A stretch of DNA of 64,000 nt from Eudromia elegans (Eukaryota > Chordata > Aves > Tinamiformes > Tinamidae), in NCBI GenBank assembly GCA_003342815.1, contig PTEX01000094.1, positions 62,001 through 126,000 of the forward strand, in the 5' to 3' direction. This document shows, piece after piece, positions 35,001-48,289 of the stretch; the stretch's first letter is position 1; each line of letters opens with the position of its first letter. A program made the translations under genes and the position numbers. The notes beneath the pieces were generated by a model that was not told where the DNA came from, searched no databases, and saw only the letters and a list, made by a program, of their open reading frames with translations.

Positions 35001-38000
35001 CTCTGAATGCATTGACATGAATATGAAAGGCTTTTATCCACTAAATAGGTCCTACCCATACCCATGGGAAAAAAGACATGTAGGAAGTCCCCTGGTTTTG
35101 CTCTCTAACTGCTCTCTCTGCTAACACAGAGATAGAACAGGAGAACAAGCAAAATCCTGCAAGCTTTCTTTTTTTTTTCCTTTTCCTTTGAAATGAAAAG
35201 AACTACTCAAAACACAAAGGCAACAGATTGCTTAAGACGGTTACTCTTCTGAGAGCAACTACACTTCAAATGTTTGCTTATCTGCGTGCGGGATAAATTT
35301 ACGTGCGTAAATCTGCCTATCTTGGTGGTGCATTAGCACTCCGTCAGGAAAAGGAAAGCTAAGGAAATTATTGTTTGATGCTCTCTAGGGATAGAGATCT
35401 GATGAAAAAAAAAAAGAAACGCGGAAAAACACAAGCTACTTAGTGCTTTTCTTTAACTTTTGCTTTTACCAGTGACGTCTGCCTTCAGAGCCTGACGTGA
35501 GCCTATCTATCTGCAGTGTCAGTGGGAGAGAAGCACTTCCCACTGACATTTAAAACCATTAAACATAGGGGTTGACTTTATCCTATGAAGTGCAAACGGT
35601 ACAGAAAGCTTAAACTGAAGTTTAGCCCTGTAGAAGGTTCAAAATTCATGAATGCTCTTTAATTCCCATGTCCATAAACATTCCTGTGGAAATGGACTAA
35701 ACCTTGCACAGGATGCTCTTAAGCCCTCTTCATGTAAGGTATGTATATACATGTTCAAAAGGGCATTGCATTTTCTAGTTTTATAGTGGTCCTTCTACTC
35801 AAACCTGTTATTCTGACATGTTTTTACTATGCAGGAAGGGATATCTTTCTCTCTGGATGAGTTTCTTCTATCCTCCTGTTAAAGAAGACTTTCTACTTTC
35901 CTCTTTTTGGTCTCTGCCTCCTAACTTGCTATTGTTTTCTGTTATAAGTATTACTGTTCTTTAGCAGTTACTAATTTAATTACTTCTTTAGGAGAGGTGC
36001 TGTCAGTCAGACTATGGGAATTGCTTTTTTGTTAATACCCGCGAAGTAGAAAGAGAACCCATCCCGATCAGTTAAGGTGCAAAAGAAATCTATGATGTAA
36101 AGATAGACATCAACAATCCAAACTTAGTTGAGCTAAATCTCAGTGAAAGTACTGCAGTGTCTTGAGGGTTTGTCTAGTGTGAGAGAGCAACTGGTATTCA
36201 TCCTCCATAAAAGGAGGAGATGTCTTTTGATTTGAGTGTTAAAGATGTAGCACTGCTATCTAAGCGCTTTGACTTTAATATCTCTTATCCATTTCTACAA
36301 TTCTTTCTCTATCAAAATCTCCAGTTTTCTGCTTTTTATACTTTTCTTAGGAGCTACTGTATGTCCTGCCATTGTATATTGGAACTTTCATTCTCAGTTG
36401 TCTTTCTTTTTAAGAAAATACTTCCTGATGTCACGATACAACCTTTTGCCATTTATCTCAATTGGCTCTGTAGGAGAAAAGAGCACATGAGAACAGAGCA
36501 CATACAAATACAGTATTTTAATGCACTTAAAGAGCAGTATCCTGCCGCTGAGATAACAATTCCTTCTACAAGGTTGTAATCAGTTTTGAAGTAATGGAAA
36601 TCTTGAAAATCTTTGAGTACTTACCCAGTTAAAATATCCTTCCTACACTCACTGAGTACACCTTCTGACATTTACTACTGCTAATTCAATGTTTGCCTGT
36701 TATTTTAATGTACAAATTCAGGGTATTATATGTGAAGAGGAAGAGGCAGGACGGAGAAAAAGTAATTTTTTAAGTTTCAGGTCTTCTGAAGCATTTTGAT
36801 GTCATGGGTTTTCCTATAGTTAATTACAAGAATTTGTGGTATAAGGAAATGAGAATATTATGAAGGCCTGCGTTTGATGTTGTTCTGTATTTCATCCACA
36901 CAACTCCTTCTATTCCTTTGTTTCTGAACAGCTCTCTCTACTTCTGGTCTCTTTTCTGGTAGAAAGTCACCATCATTTTAAGACCTACGGAATGAATTAT
37001 AAGGAAGTTCCCACAGCCCTGGAAGCAACAATGCTAATCATGGGGCATTCAACATTCATATATTGTATTCAGAAATTTAGGAGAGTGGACTTTGTCACAG
37101 TCACAGACTTAGGTTCTTTGTGACACTGGACACTCTTCTGCTTGATTCCTGTTCTTCCCTTTACCCGACAGTTCTATTTTAATGGTGGCCACAGTACTGG
37201 ACAGAGCTGAGTGAGACACCAAGGACGTGCTGCTCAATTTGCCTTGACTCAAAGTTGGTGCCTGGGTCAAAGTTATGTCTCTTATTTCTCCTCTGACTTG
37301 AAAGGATTGTACTGTGATGCTGAAGACACTCATAGAGCAGAGCTGTATGGTCAAAAATAGGAATGGTCTTCACTCCTCCTAGTCTTGACTCTTTCCATGG
37401 GAGAGAGAGAGAAGCATTTGAGATTAGAGCTAGAAAGGAGTTGGGTGACATTAAAGCACCTATTTTGAAGATTTTCTTTCTGAAGTCCTTCATATAACCT
37501 ACTAACTCGGAAAACACCTAGAATCTACTTTCCTCTTACCTTAGAGTTCTGTTCCTGGGTCATATACTCATGAGAAAAAATAGTAGATCCTAAATGAGCT
37601 TCAGTCTCACTTTATGCTCCAGGTTAACATCCTGCTTCAGTAGGGAGATAAAGAATGGCCTTATTGGAAGAAGACCTGGCAGCAGAGGTGTGCCTGCAAC
37701 CTGTCTATTTCCCTAGCAGTTCAGCCATGCTTTGTCTTGTTTTAAAAGAGAGAAGACTTATTCTCAGTACACAAGACCGTGGAGATACTAAGCCTGGATG
37801 GATTTCATATAGTGGATCCTGAACAGGGTTCAGTACATACTGTGAATATTGAGCAACTAGAATGATATTAGAGGGACATGAACCTTTTGGAGATATGCAG
37901 GAGAGCTTCATCCACATGGTGGGAATAGGAGGCACGTATTTTCCTGTATTTAGGAAATTTTGTGTCATGTGACAGTTCAGTGGAGGAGTGGGGAATTGAT

Positions 38001-41000
38001 GGGTAGGGGCATGGTACATGTCATATTCATATGAAATTCATATGTAGCCCTGTTAACAAGCTTTAAAGTGAGATAAAATTGTTCCGAGCTTTTTTTTCTG
38101 AAGCTTATCCATGCCATTATGAAAGGCATAGGGTAAGAAATCCTAAGAAGTTCTTCCTTGCATCAGCCCTAGTAGGACTACTGGGAAATACTCTCTCCAG
38201 GCTCCCTTTCATTAGAAAATATGCTACCTATTTTCCAAATGGATTTAGGCTGTTATCCCATTCCAGTTCCTGGCTCCAGCTCTCTTAGCTGACTATATAA
38301 AGCCATGACATATGGGCCTTTTTACTGACATAATCCTCTACTGTACTAAAAAAGAAAAGATTATGTTTCATTCCAGGAGCTGGAAGAACTTCCATGAAGA
38401 TATAAAAAGGCAGGAAATGGTCTCTGTATGAGTAAAGCATCGTCATATTGAATATCCTTGAAGTGCTCAGCCTTGAGAATTTCTTCCTGAGAGTTAAAGC
38501 AGGCTGGAACAGTTACATGCTTGAGAGGAAATGAGATTTATGTGACTTTCCTCATAGAGGTTATAGGGCTTAGGGCAAAGGACTGGTGTTCTCTGACCTG
38601 CTGTACATCTATATGCTCCACACACGGCGCGAAGGACATTGTGGGAATGTAGTATGGGGAGCAGGTCTCAGGATTTCCAGCTCCACAGCCAAATGTTGCT
38701 ACATCATTTGCTTTAGCCACAAAGATAATTTTGATCCTTTTCTTGCTTACATCACTCCTAATTAAATTTGATATCCCACAGCCAGCAGCGGATGGTTAAT
38801 TAAAAATCTAAATTGGGCTTCTCTTCCAGTGAGAAGGCCAATGAATAGGGGCAGTTGAAATCTATTATCCCAAACAGTGAGTGTGCTTTGTATTGGAAGC
38901 TGATGGTGAATTTTTCAGTTCTAGGATATATGTAAACTCCATACACTGCTTTAGTGACCACAGGAGAGACATTTCCGTGCTGTGTTCCTAAGGGGATACG
39001 AATCAGGGAGTTGTGCAGTTGCTATTGAGTGATGTAGTTTGGAGTGTGTGTTCCCTTCTAGCAAGTCTGTCCTTTTTTTTGATAATTTATTATGCATCTA
39101 ATAATTTGCTCGTGTTAATATGTACAAGATTCAAATACAATCGGTCCCAGCAGACCAGGCACTGCAGAGTTATGATATGCACTAGCACACTGTGTAAATG
39201 ACTCAAGTGATATATTTGGGGATATTTGGGTGAAAGGAGAGTTCTAAAATAAAATTACTGCAAGTTGGCTGACCTCTAAGTCTCCAGCTCCCCATTTCCA
39301 GGTCCTTACTAAGAGGTTTAGACTAATGCTTTCCAGAGGAAATTTACCCCACAGAGCAGTCATTCCACGTTGCCAGCACGGAACCTGGTGAGTCCCTCTT
39401 GCTGGAGGCAAATCCTGCCTCATCCTGGGGACTTGCTTTGTGTGCTGTCTAGGAATGAATAACCTAGTGCTCCTGAACTGTGTTCTCCGTGCTGGGCTGC
39501 TGGACCCCCTGAGATCAGTCATGGCACTAGCGAGAATTAGGGGAAAAATAAAAGTAAATTTATTCTAGCCACAAGGCAGCACTGAGAAAGTAGCTGCTAG
39601 GTTTGGATACTGCTCTACAGAAGTGTGCATCTTAAAGCATTGGCCTCATACTTCATTTTTAGATTCATGAAAATCTTCTTGATCTTGCAGCAAGTAAACC
39701 TGAGGAAAGAAACCAGCTGTTTTCCAGGCATTACCAGGCATTTCCAGGCATCCCAAGTACGAAGCCTGTGATAGGCAAAGCTTCACTTTATGAGCTACCT
39801 TAATCTCTTGGACCCCACGTATACTCTGATATCTTCCCTTTTAGCCCTTGCCGTGGTAATTATTTTAATCGGTGCATCAATTTGTAACTTGCCTGCTAAC
39901 AGGAGGGTCACACAGAGCTTGTATTTGGTATGTAGAGTTTATTTTGAAATGAAATTTCCTTATTAGCTGGGAGAGACAAGGTTAAGACTTACCTATTTAA
40001 TAAACACATGTGTTCATATGGTGCAACATGGATTTTTCTGACAAACTAATTAACAAAGCATTTCTGAGCAGTTAAGCAGGTAAAACCTCTGGTTGTCACT
40101 TTCTCCACCGTATCAGTTGAGAACATGTATTTTCAGTGCTAGTAAGGGATGTAGCTTGCTTCTAGCTCCTGGTGGGTTATGCTGGAACACTGATACAGCT
40201 GCACTGTGTGGCATGCCCATAAGCCTTGGTTTACCCATTTGGCCAAATCTAAAGGTTTAGTGGGCAAACTGTTGCTCCTGTGCCCCTCTGTGGCAGCCGA
40301 AGCATTGGAGAAGAGCATGCACCTAGGTCTGGTCCCATCAAGAACCTGGGACATAAACAAGCATGTGGCTCATGCCACCGTGTGAGTGCAGTCCATTTAG
40401 GTGTTTATAAGATAAATTTGAGGATGACATAGTGGATTTGGAAGTGCCCTAAACACCATCTATAGAATCTGGCAGTTCTTATCGTAAAGATGTTTTGTCA
40501 TAGACTAGTTTATTTCTGTTAGCCAATCAGTGCAAGAGATTTCTATGCTTGATGTGCAAGAACACAACTTAAATCTGGACTTACTTTCTCAGCACAGATC
40601 TCTGAAAAGTTAAACTTGGGAGTATTGCATCAAGGCTTAGGCCTGCAGACACTGTGTGGCTGCAGCAGGCAAAAATACACTACAAAGTCCTCAACTGGTA
40701 CTTAGGGTATTTTAGAACTGCAGCAATTTGGCAGGCAACCAGTAATAGCTCGTTTTAAAGCATCTGTGGTAAATGCGTTTACCAAAGGATCAGTTTGGGG
40801 GATGCATGATCTAAGCATAGGTTAAGGAGCCAGGAGCTGCTGAATTCTAATTCTGATTCTTTCTAACAGTTTTTCCTGCATGTATCTGGGCAGCACAATG
40901 GAAGTTAAAATATCATTTTTAAAGTTGTGAAGTGGAGCCTGCAGAAGTCAGGAAGTGCCATGCAGGCTTAATCCAGTCCCCTTGGCAGATGCTTTATGAC

Positions 41001-44000
41001 CCTCTAAGACTCTTGATTGCACTAATTTGTTGCCTTTTTTACTTTTTTCCCTTTTTTATTTTCCATGTAATTCCTGTCTCATTGAGTATTTGAGTATCCA
41101 GGACAGACTTCAATCACTTAGGAAACAACAACTTACTATTTTTTTCTCACGTAATTGTTCAATATGTACTTTATTATCACACACAAGTCTTTCTAGAGCC
41201 AAAAATATTAAACTACCATGGACCCTGGTAGTCCCAGTACCAAGTACTTTGTAGTAGTAATGCATTTCTTGGAGGCAAGCAGCTGGGGGCTTCGTGTCCT
41301 CTGCTCATATCTGCCACTGGCCCATTTCTTCTTCTCTCAAGCTATAGACCCCTTTGTCTGGCATTTATGCAAACCGTCTTTGTAGGATTGATCTGTGTTT
41401 TTAAGGGATCCAGTTAGAGATGATTCCTGAAATGTGTTACTGGAACAGGAGGGATGTCTTGGACCACGTAGCCTCACCATCACTTAGGGCAGACTTTGGT
41501 GAGCTGTTCATTAGCAGAGAGCGTGGATGTCTCCATCCAACAAGCCGTGGAATTGCCGAGAGGCTCCTCCTTGCTTTCAGCACATTAGGGATCAGCTCTA
41601 GCTCAACAAAATACCTCGACAGCTGCTGTGATGTTAGCATAGGATTTTTGCTCTATCATTCACATTGGTTTTGACATAAAGTCCATTGAAATCAATGGCC
41701 CTTCTTTTCATTAACCACAGTTGGCTTTGGATCAGCTCTAGGAAGATGCATGTGTTCCAGTGACGCCATCGGATTATTTCTTTAAAAAGCATCAAGCAAA
41801 GATAGATGATGGTACAGGCTGATGGAAAGGGGGAAGAAAATCCATCTCTCTTTTACATGGTCTGCTTCCTGCTCATATCAGCAATAATTTAGATAATTAA
41901 ATTGCTCAGTTCAGTAGTTGGAAGAGACATGATCAACAAGCTGACTGTACTAAGATATCAAATGTATTAGTGCTCCATACTTTTTTTTTTTAAGGAAAAG
42001 CTGTATAATTGGACACAATCTTTTCACTCTAGGCTAACCTCTACTTCAGAGGAGCATACCGAAGACTTTTAAAATCAAATTATGAATGCCAGCACAGCTA
42101 GAACATTTATATGGTGATGTTTCATGGCAGCAGGCGAATGGGTGAAATTAAGCAAGATAATAATATCAACTCCTTGAATGCAGTGGGAAGATGAACAGGT
42201 CAGCATTACGATTTAGTAAAACGTAGCCTCCAGAAAAGGTTCAGGTATGTTAACGAGCACACTGAAGTCCATAACTAGACACACTTTTCACATTCAGCCT
42301 AGAATCATTGATCTTTGAACTTTTGCTGGCATGAGGTATAAGCAGCTTTATTAGATCACACTGCTGAAATGCTTATCTTACTATAGACTCCAGAGGGATT
42401 TTTTTATTATAATTATTTATTAATACAATTTTGTGACTCAATCGCTCCTCTGAAGGATGCAATAGATTAGAGAAATTGCTTGTTTTTTTCCATCTCTACA
42501 TCAGTCAGTTTTCAGTGTGGGTGCAATGTGTAAAACAGGACAGAGCAGCATCTGGAGGGCCTGAGGTAGGGAATATCTAGCATTTGTGTTTTAATCCTTT
42601 ATGCTAAAAATTGCAGTGCAATTTTCCACTCTGACACAGTCTTTGTGTTTATTCTTTCTTTTTGATTTCTCCACAATTCCATTTCTAAGCATGCATATTT
42701 ATTTCTCTGCTTGCAAACACATTTCCCCTCTTCGGCTCCTAAATTGCAAGAACATGACAGAATCCTCTAAGCACCATGGTTAGACCTGCATCCCTGTGGT
42801 TGTTCCAGATCAGGCTTAAACAGGACAAAGACGGAGACAGCGGGATAAAAAGCACTGATTTCTTGTTCACAATAGGGACTTTATTTTCCATGTAAGCTGA
42901 TGTCGGGATGTGCTTTGATGTTGGTTCTATGAGAGCCCCTATAGAAAGCAAGCAGTACGCGAGCAGAAGGGACTCCAGCTAGGCAGCTCAGCTCTGGACC
43001 TGTGCAGCATTTTTTGGACTGCAGAGTCACAGCTCTGTTCCTAGCAACCATAAGGGATAAAGCTCAAGAAGACAAAGCAGCATCCCTTAAAATGCAGGAG
43101 GGCAAGAGAAGTCCAACAGCGAGCAAAAGCGAAAAATACCTTTGAGAATAAGAAGACCCACTTCTCCTTCATCTTTTATTCTATTTTTTTAATGCATCTT
43201 TTTATTGACATAAAATTCCCAAAGTGTATTTGCTTATTGTTTAAAAGCAGAGAGGTCTAGGAGCGGATGCGCACTGACCTAAAACTCCACATCAAACCCC
43301 CATAAACTGCTCTACCAGTGCTGGAGGTTGGATAGAGCTGGCGTCTGTCTTCTGTACATTGTTTGTTCAGCTGTGAAATGGTATGAACAGCTTAGTACTC
43401 TGCCTGTACTTTAAGTGTAGAGAGCTCATGCTAACATTTAATAGCGTGCTTTCCGGCTTGGGTGCCTTTCCCACGTGATGTTTGCATGTAATCAGAATGA
43501 TTCAGTTCTTTATTTCCCATTAAACTGTTAAAAGCAAGACACCAGTTTACAGTGTCCACAGTTTGGTAACAAAATTGGATGTGACAGCGTTTGCCAGCTC
43601 TTTTTGGATAGCCACTTCGTACATCCACATGTATTACAAGGGAATCCCCCAATAATAAACTGGAAAAAAAAAAAAAAGATACATTGTCTTATGCCACTTT
43701 GAGGGAAAAAATGCTCTTACATGATAGTCTGGACTAGACATTATGAAAGTAAAAAAAAAAAGGAAAAAATAGAAAATGACAAAAACAAATAGGCCACTTG
43801 AAAATGGGATCTACTAAACAGCATTACTTGTTCTTGGACTCCTCTGAAATCTAAACTTTCCCACTCTTGGTTTCTTTCCAACCCCCAAAATGCCCATCAG
43901 TTCCTGTCATCTCAAGCTCAGCTCCGTCTCACAGTGGTGAACTGAACTGGGAAAGAAAGTGCGATGTGGAGACCCCTCAGTTGAAAATGCTTCACCTCCA

Positions 44001-44399
44001 GCCCTGCAGCTGTGAATCCTGAAGAGGTGATTGCCATGATACGAGTCATGCTGATGTGAAGGGGGCAATTTTTCCTCAGCAAAACATCCCTACATAAAGC
44101 AGAAGCAAGCTAAGAAGCTTGGTTTATTTCTCCATGCCATGGAAATAGATAATGTGATGTGTTTTGTCTTGAATGCAAGACTAATATTGAACCACCAATG
44201 AATATTACAGCTACCACAGCTTAAGTTTATAGATTTTAAGCAGATGCTGTGATGTTTTCCCAGTATTTCTAGCTCTCTGCCTAAAAGTCTCTTCTGAGAT
44301 ACTTCTACATTGCTAATGCAGCAATAAGCTCTGAAAGTATTTTAGCTTAGTGTGTTAAAAAATGGCTCATTGGAAATTCAGGTCTTTCTTCTGCTGGAG
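32021..44399. other. Intergenic stretch without recognised gene
   Basis: AT-rich non-coding DNA. Visible simple sequence: (TTG)n followed by poly-T at 32,394-32,440, A runs at about 33,130 and 43,665, and a 10-bp minisatellite at 39,722-39,752. TAATTA-type homeodomain motifs cluster at 38,758-38,805. No CR1 copy or coding exon was recognised over these 12 kb. Confidence 0.5.
39722..39752. repeat. 10-bp tandem repeat, three copies
   Basis: Three copies of 'ttccaggcat' (middle copy 'taccaggcat') follow each other with a 10-bp period. Confidence 0.85.
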
Positions 44400-44549
44400 C
44401 AGAAGTCCTGTGTGCCCGAAGACGTTGGTGTGGGCCAAGTTTGCCAGTGTAGAGCATGGGCTCCGTTTGCAGCCCATGTCCATTGGGACAGATGGGTCTG
44501 CTGAGTGACACCGGCGCCTGGACCGCTCTTTTTATCCTGCTCTAATGTG

Positions 44550-44614
44550 GGCTAGCAGCTGGCAAAGGCTGTTTTTAATAACGTATTTATAAAACTTTGA
44601 CGTTGTGCGAGCGC
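44550..44614 (+). promoter_or_regulatory. Candidate muscle-type promoter: E-box, MEF2-like site, TATA box
   Basis: Within 65 bp there is an E-box CAGCTG (44,556-44,561), a MEF2-like GTATTTATAA (44,583-44,592, nine of ten consensus positions) and an overlapping perfect TATAAAA box (44,588-44,594). A purine at 44,615 lies at the right spacing for transcription start. E-box plus MEF2/TATA is a known arrangement in skeletal-muscle promoters such as myogenin, and COL22A1 is expressed at myotendinous junctions. The block is 1.9 kb upstream of the start codon. Promoter function is inferred from motifs only. Confidence 0.35.
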
Positions 44615-44849
44615 AGACACAGAGAAGCAACGTTCTGGGCACTCAGCACTGAAGACCTAAAGGCTGGATGGGAGCTCTGGTGTCTCCTCCTGCTCCTGCA
44701 TTGCCAGTAGCAAACCCAGTATTTACTAAGAAATCCACAGAGGAAAAACCTTGAGCCGAATGCTCCCCTAGCTATTTTGAGCAACACGTGCCCTGCTCCC
44801 TCTGCAGGAGTCCGGCTGATTGCTGTTTCACTAATGTGTTTATTTAGAA
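44615..44849 (+). other. COL22A1: Candidate non-coding first exon of COL22A1
   Basis: Downstream of the TATA box at 44,588 the first consensus donor on the + strand is TTAGAA|GTAAGTTT at 44,849/44,850. A 235-base leader exon spliced over 1.6 kb to the acceptor at 46,447 would complete the 5' end of the gene. Points against: the leader would contain several upstream ATGs (for example near 44,667 and 44,759). A CpG-island exon at about 19.2 kb is an alternative. Transcript data are needed to choose. Confidence 0.3.
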
Positions 44850-46447
44850 GTAAGTTTAATGACCAGAGGGTACGGTGGCATTTTCATTCTTTTTCTGCTC
44901 CTTTTCTCCTTAGCTGCAACCTGGGTGCCTCACTGTGTCACAGGGACATCGTCTGGCTGAGGTGTAAACTACAACACCTGTTTGTGTATCCTGGGCTTGG
45001 GGATGATGGAACAAGCAGCTTCTTGTTCTGGATCCTGTCTTGCATTTATTTTCTGTTATTGCCCTCATTTCTTTTTTATTCAAAGAGTACAGGATATACT
45101 AGATATATTGTTTTCTCCCTATCTGCATATGACACGGAGTTTGGAAATTCAAGAGCCAATATTTTGCCCTGCCACTGCATGGGAATAACGATTTACAATT
45201 ACCTCTCAATGACTACATAAGTGTTTTGTTTTTTCTTTTAATTTTCTAAACTAAAATGATACTCAATTTATCTTTGAGATATATTGTAAAGACAAATCTA
45301 ACATCTGACTGATCAGGATTACTTTTAATTAAATGTTGACACAATTCTTGTTTGCCTGCAATTCTCCCAGGACCTTGTTGCTAAGAAAAGAAATATCCTA
45401 GAATGCATAGTCAATCCTAGAGCATTAATATTCATCAAGCAGTGTCCCCTTCACACCTTCTGTGCCCAGCAGTTGACAGTGAGAAGCCAGTATATATGTT
45501 AAAAGATAGAGGAAGCAGAAATGCAATAAAAAGGTTAAAAGTACCTCGTGCATTAAAGAAGTTTTCAGGAAGGGAGTGGAAGCTTTACAAAGTGATTCCT
45601 TATACAGTGATACAATGTTTTACACTGTATGTGTAGCTTAATACATAGAATTGAAGTTGTTATGTGATCCTTATAATATCAATGAATACCACAGCAACAA
45701 CAAATAAATAATAAAATAATAATTTAAAGAACAAAAAAAAGGTCTAGTGTTAGAAAATGTGACTCAACTAACAACCCAGGCACTCAGCTTGACTCGTTGC
45801 AATACAGGCTGACTTAAATGGCTTTAGTCATGGTATACTTGAACCAATGACTTTAAATTGCAGATCATCCACCTAAGCTTTTGCACGTCTTTAGACCAAA
45901 TAACTGAAAAACGTGTTTTGAAGCTGCTGAGTTTACTCACATGGATAAGGAGTGATACCAAAAGTACACATACGAAAACTGTGGTATATTTTTATCATTG
46001 AGCATTTCTGAGGCTCAGGAGTTCGAAGCAGCAAAGGGTGAGGAGGCAACTGGTTCTATGTGGTTTGCAGTTGATTTTATCTTGGCTCTGTGTCGTGCAT
46101 CTCCTAATGATGGATGTGTGGGAGGGCCAGGTCAGGAATGGTTTCCACTCCAGTGCATTGATTGTGTAGTTGGCAGTGGGCTCAATTAAAGTATAATAAT
46201 CTTGTAATCTTTATCCTTTTTCAATTCAGGCTGTTGCACATTGAATAGAGCCTGTGAAAGACTATAGCTTTTGAAAAGTAGGTGAACTTCTTGCCTCTTT
46301 GTCTAAGTGGTTTGTGTCTAGTCAACTAAAATGACAGGCAAAAGAGACAAGTCCCCAAAATGTTGCTCCTCTGACTTGCATCATTGCTTCTGTTTGTGTC
46401 CTTGTGGGTTAACACTTGCTCTTTGTTTTCCTCTCCTTTCTTGCTAG
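44850..46447 (+). other. COL22A1: Sequence upstream of the signal-peptide exon (putative first intron, 3' part)
   Basis: AT-rich non-coding sequence. It ends in a long pyrimidine tract (about 46,418-46,444) and TAG at 46,445-46,447, a strong splice acceptor. A branch-point-like 'gttaac' lies about 38 bases upstream of the acceptor. An A/T simple region lies at 45,690-45,740. No other element recognised. Confidence 0.55.
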
Positions 46448-46515
46448 GCTAACGATTGGATTTATAGCGGGCTTCTCACCACGGTGAAAAGACAAGCTGA
46501 TGTGAGAAAGGAGAT
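46448..46515 (+). other. COL22A1: 5' UTR part of the COL22A1 signal-peptide exon, with start-stop uORF
   Basis: The 68 bases between the inferred acceptor (46,447) and the start codon carry an in-frame TGA at 46,498-46,500, which fixes the coding start downstream of it. They also carry a minimal upstream ORF, ATG immediately followed by TGA (46,500-46,505), 10 bases before the real ATG. The uORF ATG has a weak context (C at -3). Confidence 0.6.
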
Positions 46516-46606
46516 ATGTCCGTTAAGGGAAGGTGCCGTTTACCCCATCTCCTGGTTCTCCTTGCGTTTGTGTTCAGTGGAGAGAGAAGCCAGGCACAAA
46601 GAGCAG
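46516..46606 (+). CDS. COL22A1: COL22A1 coding exon with signal peptide (residues 1-30 plus one base)
   Basis: This exon starts collagen alpha-1(XXII), a secreted FACIT collagen of tissue junctions. The ATG has G at -3 and follows an in-frame TGA 18 bases upstream, so no longer N-terminus is possible within this exon. Residues 1-30 form a secretion signal: a basic start (K4, R6, R8), a hydrophobic core L9-F20, and a polar end S-Q-A-Q-R-A, with signal peptidase likely cutting after A27 or nearby. The exon ends at GCAG|GTAGGC in phase 1. The leftover G joins GT of the vWA exon to make Gly31. The residues across the junction, Q-A-Q-R-A-G-C-K, agree with what I recall of the human COL22A1 N-terminus. 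The next exon is 4,012 bp downstream. Identity is firm because both splice sites and the reading frame fit. Confidence 0.85.
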
Positions 46607-48289
46607 GTAGGCACTGCTGTTCCACTTACCCCTTGTGTAGCAGCTGGGGCTTTTACTTGTCTGGGATGTTATTGATGCTAGGAGGAAAACAACTGAAAAA
46701 AAAAGTAAACAAACAAACAACATTAAGACGCTCATCACTGAAAAGATAAAACAGACCTTCTATCATTTTTAAGGATAGAGATAGCTCCAGGATTGAAGTT
46801 ATGATTTCACTAGACTCTTGAGATTAATAAGGCTACCTTAGCTAATGAGCAGCCTGCAGTTTACTCTGCATATGCCTCCTCTACCCTGCATTGGTGTCAA
46901 GGTAACTTCTCCCATTGCTTTCTCTAGATTGCAGATTAGACCTGGTGGAATTTTTCTACTTGTATAACCAGGGCCGGGATGGTGTCTAATGATTCACGCT
47001 GTCTAGTTGCTAGCGTGATCCCTGGCATGTTTTTTGGCCTGTGCCATTTAGTATTTTCTCCCAAATGGCACTGAATGCGTGAGGGGACAGCACAGCTGAG
47101 AGATTGTTCTTACAGGCTTGATTAGCCTTAGACAGGTTTCTGTGTCTTTACAAAGCTGCTCTCTTTCCTGAAGTAATAAGAACAGTTGAATCATAGGGAT
47201 GTGAACCTTGCCATACCTTGGAGCCAGAAAATGACTGTAGACCTACCTAGTTTAGTGGTTTAGAAGCCCAGTGGTACTTTGTGATGGAGACATTCTGGCT
47301 CCTTTACTAGGAGAGATGCTATTCTGAAGCCTTGTGTAATTTATACTAAAGAAAAGGAGTTTTTAGCCTGGCTCTCAGTCTAACAAATAGCTTCTCTACA
47401 GTGATCTTATGTGATCTATGTACAACATTTTGGAAAAAGTATACCAGAGACAAGAGGTTAGTAACAAAATGAAATGAAACTTACTTTTTTTTTCTGTTTG
47501 TGGGTCAGTCAGAACAGAAAGGATATGGTGATACCATTTATGTGTTCATTCTGTGATTACTTTTAATAATTCTAGACTTATGGCTTGTTTATGAACCATT
47601 TTTAATGACAATATAGCAAAATGGATGACTCAATGTCTCAGTGGATGAATAGAGCTCCTGGAATGATGTTTCCAGAGAATATTTCTGTAATTGCAAAACT
47701 GGAGTTCTCTCTCTATGAATTATATTCCATATTCCCTTAACATGAACTGTTTCTGCCAGTAAACAATATTATTATACTATTCCTGGAAAACAATCAATTT
47801 TGTCCAGCAGTGGACATTATTGTGCTAAAAATGCAGATTAATATTTACTAAAAGCTTTTCTGCAGCATTTCATCTCACTGTCATCAGGTCTGTAAGTAAG
47901 GAATTACTGACTCTAGGAAAATGATCCTGAAAGATCATCTTTTTCTTCCTTGCAGTCCTGTCTGAACAGACATCACATTTTAAATCTTGAAGCCCCCCGT
48001 TTTTTTAAGGCTCATTACCCTTGAACACAGACAGGATTCATTCTGTCTGTTCTGTTTGTAAACTGCAATCATCGCTCCTACTGAGAATCATTAAGATAAG
48101 CAACAGGAAAGTCTGTGCTTTGTGCATTATATACTCAGACCTTATGTTCTTTAGTTAATCTCACTTAATTAATATTCTTTCAAGTAAAAAAGATTGATAC
48201 AATAGTGATTTTTTTCCTGTAGGAAAGTTGAGCTTAGTTGCATACCTTTTGCTTTAAGATATGCAAAGAACAAGCATGCCTTTACATTA

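Noticed and set aside
44777..45220. 147-codon open frame downstream of the candidate promoter
   Set aside because: It spans the candidate donor at 44,850 and shows no domain or signal resembling a real protein. More likely leader and intron.
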